A stretch of 64,000 nucleotides of DNA from Mangrovihabitans endophyticus (GTDB lineage Bacteria; Actinomycetota; Actinomycetes; Mycobacteriales; Micromonosporaceae). The notes beneath the pieces are model-generated. The model was not told the DNA's origin, searched no databases, and was given only the letters and a program-made list of their open reading frames with translations. The stretch spans positions 62,001 to 126,000 of the forward strand of contig NZ_BMMX01000015.1 in assembly GCF_014646155.1 (NCBI RefSeq), given 5' to 3'. This document shows, piece by piece, positions 32,655 to 41,216 of this stretch (positions are counted from its first letter, which is position 1; each line of letters opens with the position of its first letter). The translations under genes were made by a program, and so were the position numbers.

Positions 32655-35021
32655 CTAGACATTTGTAGCGCGGCGCACCGGAGCCCGCCCCGCGGGCTGC
32701 GTCGGCGCCGGACCGGTCGGCACGGGCGGCGGAATCGCCACGGTCACCGGCTTCACCTGCGACACCTCGACCTCCTTGCCGTGGTGCCGCAACTGCAGGC
32801 GGGCCGACCCGCCGCCGTTACGGAGCGAGTAGGTGACCTCGCCGGCGTTCACCTCGACCCGCAACCGCAGACCCCGCCACAGCAGGGAGAACTCCAGCCG
32901 GTTGATCCGGCTGGGCAGGCGCGGCGCGAAGGACAACTCGCCGTTGTAGTCCCGCATCCCGCCGAGACCGGCGACAAGCGCGATCCAGGAACCCGCCAGC
33001 GACGCCACATGCACCCCGTCCCGGGCGTTGCGGTGCAGGTCGTGCAGATCCATCAGCGCGGCCTCGCCGAGATAGTCGTGGGCCAGCTCCACAAAGCCCA
33101 CCTCGGCGGCGATCACCGCCTGGATGCATGCGGACAGCGACGAGTCCCGCACGGTCCGGGCGTCGTAGTAGGCGAAGTTGCGCGCCTTCTCCTCCGGTGT
33201 GAACGCGTCACCCCGGACATACATCGCCATGACCAGGTCGGCCTGCTTCACCACCTGCTTGCGGTACAGGTCGAAGTACGGGTAGTTGAGCAGCAGCGGG
33301 TACGCCTCCGGCGGCGTGTTGTCGAAGTCCCACTCCTGCAGCCGGGTGAAGCCCTGAGACTGCTGGTGCACGCCCAGTTCTCGGTCGTACGGGATGTGCA
33401 CCGCCGCGGCCGCGTCCCGCCACGACGCCATCTCCTCGTCGTCGACGCCCAGCCGGCGGGCCATCTCCGGGTGACGCTTCGCCGACTCCACCGCGGCGTA
33501 CATGTTCTGCTGCGCCATCAGGTTGGTGTAGATGTTGTCGTCCACCACCGCGGTGTACTCGTCCGGGCCGGTCACCCCGTCGATGTGGAAACGGCCGTGC
33601 CGGTCGTGGTGGCCCAGCGACCGCCACAGGCGGGCGGTCTCGACCAGCAACTCCAGCCCGAAGTCCCGCTCGAAGTCGTCGTCGCCGGTGGCCGACACGT
33701 ACCGGCGTACCGCGTCCGCGATGTCCGCGCCGATGTGGAATCCCGCGGTGCCGGCCGGCCAGTACGCCGAACATTCCTGACCCCGGATGGTGCGCCACGG
33801 GAACGCGGCGCCCTGCAGGCCCAGCGTCTGCGCCCGCTCCCGGGCCAAGTCCAATGTCGAATGCCGCCACCGCAGCACATCCGCCGCCGCGGCCGGCTGG
33901 GTGTAGGTCAGCGCGGGCAGCACGAACGTCTCCGCGTCCCAGAAGGTGTGGCCGTCATATCCCGGCCCGCTCAGGCCCTTCGACCCGATCGGCCGCTGCT
34001 CGGCGCGCGCACCCGCCTGCAACGTGTGGAACAGCCCGAACCGGACCGCCTGCTGCACCTCCGGGTCACCCTCGACCTGGACGTCGGAGTGATCCCAGAA
34101 GGTGTCCAGGTACTCCCGCTGCGCCTCCACGAGCCCGTCCCAGCCGTCCAGCCGGGCACTCGCCAGGGCGCCGCCGACCTGGTCACGCACCGCCGGCAGG
34201 GACCGGTGACTGGACCAGCCGTACGCGGCGAGCTTGACCACCCGCAGCTTCTGCCCCGGCTCCAACTTGCAGGCCACGGTCGTCCGCAACCAGTCGGGGT
34301 GCCCCTCGGTGGTGATGGCGTGCTTGCCCGGCGCGTCCACCAGGTGCTCCATGGCCGCGGCCATCCGCAGGTCGCTGGCCTTCGTGCGGTGCACCAGCAG
34401 ACCGCCGGTGCGCTGCTCCAGCATCTCTTCGGCCTGCAACGGGCTGTCCAGCACCGCCGCCACTCGCGGATCCTTGCTGGTCGGCGGCAGTTGCTCGTTG
34501 GCCACCAGTTCGGACTGCAGGATCAGCCGGGCGCTCTGCTCCAGCGGCTCGACCTCGTACATGATCGCGATCACCGCCCGCTGGGTGAACGAGACCAGCC
34601 GGACGGTGCGGATGCGGATGGCCTGGCCGGACGGCGACACCCATTCGGCGGTACGTTCCAGCAGACCCGCCCGCAGATCCAGCACCCGCTCGTGGGAGCG
34701 GAGTTCGCCGTACCGGACGTCGAAGGGTTCGTCGTCCACCAGCAGGCGCATGAGCTTGGCGTTTGTCACATTGACCATGGTCTGGCCGGACTCGGGGAAG
34801 CCATAGCCGGCCTCGGCGTAGGGCAGCGGACGCAACTCGTAGAACGAGTTCAGGTAAGTGCCGGGGAGGCCGTGCGGCTCGCCCTCGTCCAAGTTGCCGC
34901 GTACCCCGATGTGCCCGTTCGCCAGCGCGAAGACCGACTCGGACTGGGCCAGCAGATTCAGGTCCAGGCGGGTCTCGCGGATGTGCCACGGGTCGACGGG
35001 GTAAGCCCGTTCACGGATCAC
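32655..35021 (-). CDS. GH65 disaccharide phosphorylase (maltose/trehalose/kojibiose type)
   Basis: 788 residues, GTG start after GAGG. N-terminal beta-sandwich (NGHIGVRGNLDEGEP), then an (alpha/alpha)6 barrel with DGHTFWDAETFVLP, and the general acid E488 in VTGPDEYTAVVDDN. The family phosphorolyses alpha-linked glucose disaccharides to glucose plus beta-glucose 1-phosphate. The adjacent beta-phosphoglucomutase-like gene, 55 bp upstream on the same strand, would convert that product to glucose 6-phosphate. The exact disaccharide cannot be read from sequence by eye. Confidence 0.92.
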   Translation of the reverse strand: MIRERAYPVDPWHIRETRLDLNLLAQSESVFALANGHIGVRGNLDEGEPHGLPGTYLNSFYELRPLPYAEAGYGFPESGQTMVNVTNAKLMRLLVDDEPFDVRYGELRSHERVLDLRAGLLERTAEWVSPSGQAIRIRTVRLVSFTQRAVIAIMYEVEPLEQSARLILQSELVANEQLPPTSKDPRVAAVLDSPLQAEEMLEQRTGGLLVHRTKASDLRMAAAMEHLVDAPGKHAITTEGHPDWLRTTVACKLEPGQKLRVVKLAAYGWSSHRSLPAVRDQVGGALASARLDGWDGLVEAQREYLDTFWDHSDVQVEGDPEVQQAVRFGLFHTLQAGARAEQRPIGSKGLSGPGYDGHTFWDAETFVLPALTYTQPAAAADVLRWRHSTLDLARERAQTLGLQGAAFPWRTIRGQECSAYWPAGTAGFHIGADIADAVRRYVSATGDDDFERDFGLELLVETARLWRSLGHHDRHGRFHIDGVTGPDEYTAVVDDNIYTNLMAQQNMYAAVESAKRHPEMARRLGVDDEEMASWRDAAAAVHIPYDRELGVHQQSQGFTRLQEWDFDNTPPEAYPLLLNYPYFDLYRKQVVKQADLVMAMYVRGDAFTPEEKARNFAYYDARTVRDSSLSACIQAVIAAEVGFVELAHDYLGEAALMDLHDLHRNARDGVHVASLAGSWIALVAGLGGMRDYNGELSFAPRLPSRINRLEFSLLWRGLRLRVEVNAGEVTYSLRNGGGSARLQLRHHGKEVEVSQVKPVTVAIPPPVPTGPAPTQPAGRAPVRRATNV

Positions 35022-35076
35022 GGTGGTGCCTCTCGAAACAAGTAGAAAGAAGTGAAGTCTGAGACGGATTACGACG

Positions 35077-35823
35077 TCATCGCGTCAGGAGTTCGGACAG
35101 ATCCTGGACGACGATGTTCGCGCCGTGCTCCAGGAGCGCATCTGCTTGACCCACGCGGTCCACGCCGACCACGATGCCGAACTCCCCCGCCCGTCCGGCC
35201 GCGACGCCGGCCTGGGCATCTTCAAAGACTGCGCAGTTCTCGGGTGGGGTGTCCAGAAGCTGCGCGCCGTACAGGAAGGTGTCGGGTTGCGGCTTCCCCG
35301 GCAAGTTTCGCTCACGGGCGGTGACTCCGTCTACGCGTGCCTCTATCAGATCCGCGATTCCGGCGGCCTCCAGAACGTCCTTGCAGTTGGCGCTCGCCGA
35401 CACCACGGCACGCCGCAGCCCGGCCGAGGCAGCCGCACGCAGGTAGTCCACGGAGCCCGGATAGACCTGGACGGCGCCCTCCTTGATCTTCTGAAGGACG
35501 AGCGCGTTCTTGCGGTTGCCGACGCCGTTCACCGTTTCCGCGTCCGGGCCGTCGTCGGGCGACCCGTCGGGCAGCGTGATGTCCCGGGATGCGAGAAAGG
35601 TCCGCACGCCGTCGGCGCGGGGCCGTCCATCAACGTACCGGTGGTAGTCACTCCCGGAATCGAACGGCACGAATGGCTGCTCGTGTCGCGCGGACCAGTC
35701 GCGCAGAAATTCGTCGAACGTCTGTTTCCACGCGGCGTTATGCACCAACGCTGTCTGCGTGAGCACGCCGTCGAGATCGAAGAGGAGGGCCGTCACATGA
35801 GGAGGTAGACCGAACACTGGCAT
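35077..35823 (-). CDS. HAD-family beta-phosphoglucomutase-like protein
   Basis: 248 residues. The HAD motif FDLDGVLTQ gives nucleophile D16 and acid/base D18; later motifs are VSASANCKDVLEAAG and VFEDAQAGVAAGRAG. It most likely interconverts beta-glucose 1-phosphate and glucose 6-phosphate, pairing with the GH65 phosphorylase downstream. A trehalose-phosphatase-like activity is less likely given the cap type and context. Confidence 0.9.
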   Translation of the reverse strand: MPVFGLPPHVTALLFDLDGVLTQTALVHNAAWKQTFDEFLRDWSARHEQPFVPFDSGSDYHRYVDGRPRADGVRTFLASRDITLPDGSPDDGPDAETVNGVGNRKNALVLQKIKEGAVQVYPGSVDYLRAAASAGLRRAVVSASANCKDVLEAAGIADLIEARVDGVTARERNLPGKPQPDTFLYGAQLLDTPPENCAVFEDAQAGVAAGRAGEFGIVVGVDRVGQADALLEHGANIVVQDLSELLTR

Positions 35824-35894
35824 AGGGTAGACGCCTCGGGCCTGTCACATGCCCTAACCGGCACACTCCGTTTCACCAGCGATTCCCCGAGGTT

Positions 35895-36422
35895 TCATTC
35901 GCCCTTCGCGGGGCCGCTGACCTGGTCAGACGCGCCGTGAGCGGCGGGCAGGGCGATGCGCAGCCCCACCGTCGTGCCGATCGGACCGGTCGCCACCGTG
36001 ACGTCGTCGCACAATTGGTACGCCAGCCAGATGCCTCGGCCGCCGACCTCGAATGCCTCCGGCACCTCCGGCTGCTGGAGGAAATGCCGCGGAATGCCCG
36101 GCCCGGAGTCGGTGACCGCGCACCACACCGAGTCCGGCGTGCGCCACAGCCGAAGGCGGCCGGTGCCACCCGCGTGCAGCACCACGTTGGTGATGACCTC
36201 ATTCACCGCCAGCACCAGACCATGCAGTTGATCGGCGGTGAGACCGGACGGGCCCAGGCGCGCCTGCACCTCGTGCCGGACCACCGTGATCTCCTCACGC
36301 CCGAAGACGCGATCGAACAGGACCGCATCATCGTCGCCGGGGAGGGCGGTCACCGCTGGCTCCCCGGCCGCAGCCGTACGCAGCGATTCAAGGCCCCGCT
36401 GCGGACCGTATGTCTCGTCCAC
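35895..36422 (-). CDS. RsbW-like ATP-binding anti-sigma/regulatory protein
   Basis: 175 residues, GTG start. GHKL ATPase domain with N-box NEVITNVVLHAGG and G1 box VTDSGPGIP, then GGRGIWLAYQLCD. Such actinobacterial proteins act as serine kinases of anti-anti-sigma factors or as anti-sigma factors. No partner STAS gene or sigma gene is adjacent. It stands between the HAD and membrane-protein genes on the same strand but with separate gaps. Confidence 0.85.
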   Translation of the reverse strand: MDETYGPQRGLESLRTAAAGEPAVTALPGDDDAVLFDRVFGREEITVVRHEVQARLGPSGLTADQLHGLVLAVNEVITNVVLHAGGTGRLRLWRTPDSVWCAVTDSGPGIPRHFLQQPEVPEAFEVGGRGIWLAYQLCDDVTVATGPIGTTVGLRIALPAAHGASDQVSGPAKGE

Positions 36423-36551
36423 CGCCCAGCAGCCTACGCGTAACCGCCCGGAAGCGGCAGTCGCCGGTATGTTGCGACTTTCGATACAAACCCCTCGCGC
36501 ACCGTCGATCTTGGACAGCAGTTGCCGATCCGGCGGCCATCTCCGGGCGTC

Positions 36552-37421
36552 TCAAAAGAGGTGTGCGATCGTCCGGAGGATCTCCGCGTAGAAGTTGCCA
36601 CCGATGTCCCGGTACAGGCCGAACGGCTTGTCCGGACTGCCGAAGAAGGGCCGCAGGGTCCACGCCAACTGTGTGCCCACGAACCCGAAGAGCAGGATCC
36701 AGACGTGCAGCAGGGTCATGCTCGGCGGGGTCGCCGGCGAGTGGGGGCGCGGTGCGCCGATCGGGGACATCGGCCGCGCCTGCGGAGCCGAGCCGTCCGC
36801 CGAGGTCGCGGCGACGGGCTGCGCCGCCGCCGGCCCGTGTGCGTCGGTCGCGCCCACCGCCGCGGGCACCCGCGCCGGGACTGCGGGCGACACCGGCGCG
36901 ACGTGTCCGGCTCGGCCCGGTGCCAGCAGGCCGTGCTGGTTGAGCACGCGCATGCCGTCGGTCAGGAACCGCAGGCCGACCAGTGCGGACAACGCCAGGA
37001 TGGCCACGTTGAGCAGCTTGAAGAACCCGTAATCCGGCGCCGTGATCAGAAAGAACAGGCTGATCGGGGCGAACGCCAGGGCGAGCATCGCGGTCACCGT
37101 CAGCGCGACCATGACCAGCGCGAGGGACTGGCGCACCGAGAGCCGTGCCCCGAACACCAGGTTGAAGAGGTAGAGCGTGGGCAGGCAGATGGCGAGGGTG
37201 ACCAGGAACAGCAGGGGCAGCTTGACCGCTGAGGTGAGGGCCATCAGTACGCTGTGGAACGAACCGAGCACCGCTCCGTAGCAGGCGAGGGCGACCACGG
37301 AGCTCATCAGCATGTGGCCGGTCAGTCGGCCCAGCGCTCGGTCTTCGACGACTTGTTGCCACACGCCCTGACGGTCACGCAGGATCCGCTCGATCACCAG
37401 AAGCCCGGATGCGTTGGCCAT
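36552..37421 (-). CDS. polytopic membrane protein of unknown function
   Basis: 289 residues, ATG start after AAGGGTGAT. Four hydrophobic helices lie at about 37-156, then a Pro/Ala-rich linker (about 165-235), and a fifth helix near 238-262 with a short C-terminus. An N-terminal cytoplasmic segment (VIERILRDRQGVWQQV) precedes the first helix. I do not recognise the family. The linker suggests that the last helix moves independently or that the loop is exposed. Confidence 0.75.
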   Translation of the reverse strand: MANASGLLVIERILRDRQGVWQQVVEDRALGRLTGHMLMSSVVALACYGAVLGSFHSVLMALTSAVKLPLLFLVTLAICLPTLYLFNLVFGARLSVRQSLALVMVALTVTAMLALAFAPISLFFLITAPDYGFFKLLNVAILALSALVGLRFLTDGMRVLNQHGLLAPGRAGHVAPVSPAVPARVPAAVGATDAHGPAAAQPVAATSADGSAPQARPMSPIGAPRPHSPATPPSMTLLHVWILLFGFVGTQLAWTLRPFFGSPDKPFGLYRDIGGNFYAEILRTIAHLF

Positions 37422-37543
37422 GCCATATCACCCTTTCGCGTCGAGACGTCGCCGACGTGACAAGCGCCGAGACGCAGCACCCGCTCGTCACGCCGGAACG
37501 TCACCGTCGATACGCCATCGCACCGACGTCCACGCACGATAAG

Positions 37544-37561
37544 CCACCGTGTCAACGGTGG
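37544..37561 (-). terminator. hairpin after the MsmK-type ATPase gene
   Basis: CCACCGT and ACGGTGG arms with a 4-base loop, 16 bp past the stop of the minus-strand ATPase gene. It probably terminates that transcript. Confidence 0.6.
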
Positions 37562-37576
37562 TCTATGCGAAAGGGC

Positions 37577-38887
37577 TTACCGCCAGCCGACGTCGATCCG
37601 GTCGCCGCGCTCGTCGAAGAAGTGCAAGGCGTCCATCCGCACCGAGATCGCCAGCGGATGACCGGGCGAGACGGCCGGGTACGGCGCGAGGCGCACCGCG
37701 AGTTCGGCCGGTCGACGGTGGTGTCGGCCCGGGTCGCTCAGCACGCTGGTCCGCTCCGGATCACGCCCGTGGCGCACCTTCGTGCCGGTGCCGCCACGCT
37801 CCGCTCGCCCGGTCAGGCGTTGCAGCGCACCACCGAAGCGGCGTAGCGCGCCACCCTCAGCGGCGTCATGCACCGCTCCGCCCATCTCGTCGACCACGAT
37901 GGCGGTCGCCCCGATGTCCAGGAAGGCCAACGACTCGTGGCCGTGATGTTCCAAGTAGCGGATGCGCCCGTGCAGCACGTCGCCCGGGGCGTCCGGCGCG
38001 ACCGGGGTGAGCGCCTCGGCACGCATGCCGACGACGATGCGCTCGCCGTGATAGTGCGCGACCGCCCGGGCACGGATGTCGTCCCACGGCAGATAGAGCG
38101 CCTGCTCACCGAGATTGAGCGCGATGTACCGATCGAGGTGGACGTAGACGCTGGCCTCCAGCAGGTTCATCCGGGGCGCGCCGAGGAAGGCGGCCACATA
38201 GAGCGTGGCCGGCCGCCCGTACACCTCGGTCGGCGTGCCCACGTCCTGCAACACCCCCTTGCGGAGGATCGCGACCCGGTCCGCCATGGTCAGCGCCTCG
38301 GCCTGATCGTGCGTGACGTACATGGTGGTGACGCCCAGCTCGCGGGTCAGGCCGGTGATCTCCGCGCGCAACTCCGCGCGCAGCCCGCTGTCCAGGTTGG
38401 ACAGCGGCTCGTCCATCAGGAAGAGGCCCGGCCGGCGGACGATGGCCCGGCCCATGGCCACCCGCTGGCGCTGGCCACCGGAGAGCTGGGCGGGCTTGCG
38501 CGCCAGCACGTCCCCGATGCCGAGGGCGCTGGCCACGTCGCCGACCCGCTCCCCGCGCGGCGAGGAGTCGACGCCGGAGAGTTTGAGCGGGAAGCCGATG
38601 TTCTCGCCGACCGTCATGTGCGGGTAGAGCGCGAAGTCCTGGAACACCATGGCGATGCTGCGATCCCGCGGCGCCAGATTGAGCACCGGTTCGCCATTGA
38701 GTAGAATGTCCCCACTCGTCGGGTCCTCCAAGCCGGCGATCATGCGCAGGATCGTCGACTTGCCGCAGCCGGAAGGCCCGAGCAGCACCATGAACTCGCC
38801 GTCGTTGACGTCGACGCTCACCCGGTCGACCGCAGTCGTCCCGTCCGGCCAGATCTTGGTGACGTCCTTGATAGCGACGGTGGACAC
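37577..38887 (-). CDS. MsmK/UgpC-type carbohydrate ABC ATPase
   Basis: 436 residues. Walker A GPSGCGKST (37-45), Q-loop Q83, signature LSGGQ (135-139), Walker B LFLMDEP (155-161) and a C-terminal regulatory OB domain. It is about 60 residues longer than usual; the extra part (about 345-405, Arg/Gly-rich) interrupts the regulatory domain. No permease or binding-protein genes are next to it, so it may be a shared ATPase serving several sugar transporters, as MsmK does elsewhere. Confidence 0.9.
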   Translation of the reverse strand: MSTVAIKDVTKIWPDGTTAVDRVSVDVNDGEFMVLLGPSGCGKSTILRMIAGLEDPTSGDILLNGEPVLNLAPRDRSIAMVFQDFALYPHMTVGENIGFPLKLSGVDSSPRGERVGDVASALGIGDVLARKPAQLSGGQRQRVAMGRAIVRRPGLFLMDEPLSNLDSGLRAELRAEITGLTRELGVTTMYVTHDQAEALTMADRVAILRKGVLQDVGTPTEVYGRPATLYVAAFLGAPRMNLLEASVYVHLDRYIALNLGEQALYLPWDDIRARAVAHYHGERIVVGMRAEALTPVAPDAPGDVLHGRIRYLEHHGHESLAFLDIGATAIVVDEMGGAVHDAAEGGALRRFGGALQRLTGRAERGGTGTKVRHGRDPERTSVLSDPGRHHRRPAELAVRLAPYPAVSPGHPLAISVRMDALHFFDERGDRIDVGWR

Positions 38888-39020
38888 CGTCCGACCTCCT
38901 GCCCGGCGAGCTGCGGCGATCCGGGCCCCACGACGGTCCGCGATCGTCGCTTACTGTCGTCGTACCCATCGACGCTTAGCCATCGGGTAAACGTTCCATT
39001 TGCCGACAGTGACGTCGCGG

Positions 39021-41216
39021 TTACTTGCCGCTGCGATCGCTTGCCGTTTCGTTCAGGAACACCCGACGGACCACACGCTCGGCGGCCCCGCCGTCGTCGA
39101 GATAGCAGAAGCGCGCGCGGAACGCCGTACGCGCGGAGGTGGCCGCGTCCGAGGCGTACGCACCGCTGGACAGAATGTCGATCAGCTCGCCTTCCGTGGT
39201 GGCCACCGCCCCCGGCGGGGTCTCCATCAGGTCGAAGTAGACGCCGCGCAGCTCCCGGTAGACCGGCCAGTCCGGGGCATAGATGACCACCGGCCGGTCG
39301 AGGACCGCATAGTCGAACATCGCCGACGAGTAGTCGGTGATCAGCAGGTCCGCGGCGAGGTAGAGATCCTCCACCGCCGGATGCGCCGAGACGTCGACGA
39401 TCCGCCCGTGCCCCGGCGGCGACGAGAGCCCACCCGCGGGCACGTGGAAGTAGTGCGCCCGGACCAGCAACACGGTGTCCGGACCGAGCCGCTCGGCCAG
39501 GTGATCGACGTCGAGCAGCGGGTCGTCGACGGCGCGCCAGTCCCGGTGCGTCGGCGCGTAGAGCACCACCCGCATCCGCTGGTCCAGACCCAGCTCGTCG
39601 CGGATCCGCACGGATTCGTCCGGGGCGGCGGTCGCCAGGCGGTCGTTGCGTGGATAACCGACTTCGAGCGTCCGGTAGCCGCACGGGTAGGCCCGCTCCC
39701 AGGCGACGGTGGTATGCGCGTTCGCGGTGACGCTGAAGTCCCACCGATCGGCCCGCTGCATCTGCGCGACCAGATCGGCGCTCCGCCGGCCGGCCGAGTG
39801 GTCGAGCTGATCCAAGCCCATCTTCTTCAGCGGCGTGCCGTGATGCGTCATCACGTGCATGGTCCCCGGCCGCTTGCGCAGCCACTGCGGCCAGTTGACG
39901 TTGTTCACCATCCACCGGGCGCGGGCGACGGCGCGGTAGTACTGGCGCGTACCGGCCACCACGTAGTCGGTGCCCGGCGGCAGAGCGCGGACACGCGACC
40001 GGGAGACCACCCAGACGCGACGCATCCCGGGCACCAGTTCCTCGGCCTTGGCCGCGACCGCAGCCGGATTGCACGCCACGCCGCGATACCAGTACGCGGC
40101 GAAGAGCGCGAGATCCGGATCCACCGGACGCCGCAACTGCGCGAGGTAGTAAAGGCGGAGCAGCCCGTGCTCGACGCGCCGGAGGGTACGGCGCCCGTAT
40201 CGCACCGCCCGCTTCGCCGTGCGCCGGGCATCGGTGCGCAGTTTGGTGCTCAGATCGAAGGCGCGGTATCGGCGGTACGACCCGCGGCCCACCAGCCGGT
40301 GTCGGACGCCCTGCCCGCCGTCCGGCTCGTCATACCCGCCGGGCGGCGCGAACTGTCGGTATGCGTCGTGCATGCGCGCGAAGAACCGGCGCCGGGACCG
40401 GTACGGCACCCGGTTGGCGTTGCGCAGCACCATCAGGTAATGCCAGATCATCCGGCGGAACAGCGGAGGCCGCAGCGCTTCGGCGCGGTCCGGCGAGTAC
40501 TCGTCGATCAGTGCGAACGCGTGCGCCCAATGGTCGAAGATCTCGAAGTGCCGATCGTCGATGGTGCGCGTGATCGCGCCTGAGCGTCGCTGCCGATAGT
40601 GCACGCACGTGCGCGGCAGGCCACTGATCCGGCTCGCCGCGACGAGCACCGGGTAGGTGAACGAGACGTCCTCGTACCAGCCCTGCTCGAACCGGAACCC
40701 CAGCTTGGTCAGCAGATCCCGGCGCACGATCTTGTTCCAGGCGACATGCAGCACGTTGACGATCCGCGGCCATTCCTGCGCGGTGAACGTCTCCGGCGCG
40801 CCGGGCAGCACCGTGGCGGCCGACCCGGCCACCACGCGACCGTCCCAGTGCACCCGGTCAAAGCCCACCACCAGCACGTCGGCCTCGGTGGCGCGCAACC
40901 GGTTCGCCACGGCGGCGAGGGCGCCGTGCGCCATCCAGTCGTCGCTGTCCAGGAACCAGACGTACTCCCCGACCGCCTCGTCGAGCCCGGCGTTGCGGGC
41001 GCGGCCGAGGCCGACGTTCTCCGGCATGGTGACGACCCGCACGCGCGAGTCCCGTTGCGCGTACTCGGCGAGAATCGCGCCGCTGTAATCCGGTGAGCAG
41101 TCGTCGACCGCCACCACTTCGAAATCGGTGAACGACTGTCCGAGCAGCGAATCCAGGCACTGACGCAGGTATGCCTGGACCTTGTAGACCGGCAACACGA
41201 TGCTGATCGCGGTCAT
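39021..41216 (-). CDS. GT2 glycosyltransferase fused to CDP-glycerol glycerophosphotransferase
   Basis: 731 residues. The N-terminal GT-A domain (about 1-330) has ISIVLPVYKVQAYLRQC and metal-binding DSDD (90-93). The C-terminal TagF-like domain (about 370-731) has HHGTPLKKMGLD, YAPTHRDW and ITDYSSAMFDYAVLDRPV, hallmarks of polyglycerol-phosphate polymerases. The protein should build a teichoic-acid-type or other phosphate-linked wall polymer at the inner membrane face. Its start overlaps the stop of the upstream gene by 4 bp, so the two act together. The Wzm/Wzt exporter at 28.2 kb is a candidate for moving the product. Confidence 0.9.
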   Translation of the reverse strand: MTAISIVLPVYKVQAYLRQCLDSLLGQSFTDFEVVAVDDCSPDYSGAILAEYAQRDSRVRVVTMPENVGLGRARNAGLDEAVGEYVWFLDSDDWMAHGALAAVANRLRATEADVLVVGFDRVHWDGRVVAGSAATVLPGAPETFTAQEWPRIVNVLHVAWNKIVRRDLLTKLGFRFEQGWYEDVSFTYPVLVAASRISGLPRTCVHYRQRRSGAITRTIDDRHFEIFDHWAHAFALIDEYSPDRAEALRPPLFRRMIWHYLMVLRNANRVPYRSRRRFFARMHDAYRQFAPPGGYDEPDGGQGVRHRLVGRGSYRRYRAFDLSTKLRTDARRTAKRAVRYGRRTLRRVEHGLLRLYYLAQLRRPVDPDLALFAAYWYRGVACNPAAVAAKAEELVPGMRRVWVVSRSRVRALPPGTDYVVAGTRQYYRAVARARWMVNNVNWPQWLRKRPGTMHVMTHHGTPLKKMGLDQLDHSAGRRSADLVAQMQRADRWDFSVTANAHTTVAWERAYPCGYRTLEVGYPRNDRLATAAPDESVRIRDELGLDQRMRVVLYAPTHRDWRAVDDPLLDVDHLAERLGPDTVLLVRAHYFHVPAGGLSSPPGHGRIVDVSAHPAVEDLYLAADLLITDYSSAMFDYAVLDRPVVIYAPDWPVYRELRGVYFDLMETPPGAVATTEGELIDILSSGAYASDAATSARTAFRARFCYLDDGGAAERVVRRVFLNETASDRSGK

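Noticed and set aside
32781-35045. Plus-strand open frame of over 750 codons opposite GH65
   Set aside because: Antisense shadow of GH65, whose family motifs are clear in the other strand.
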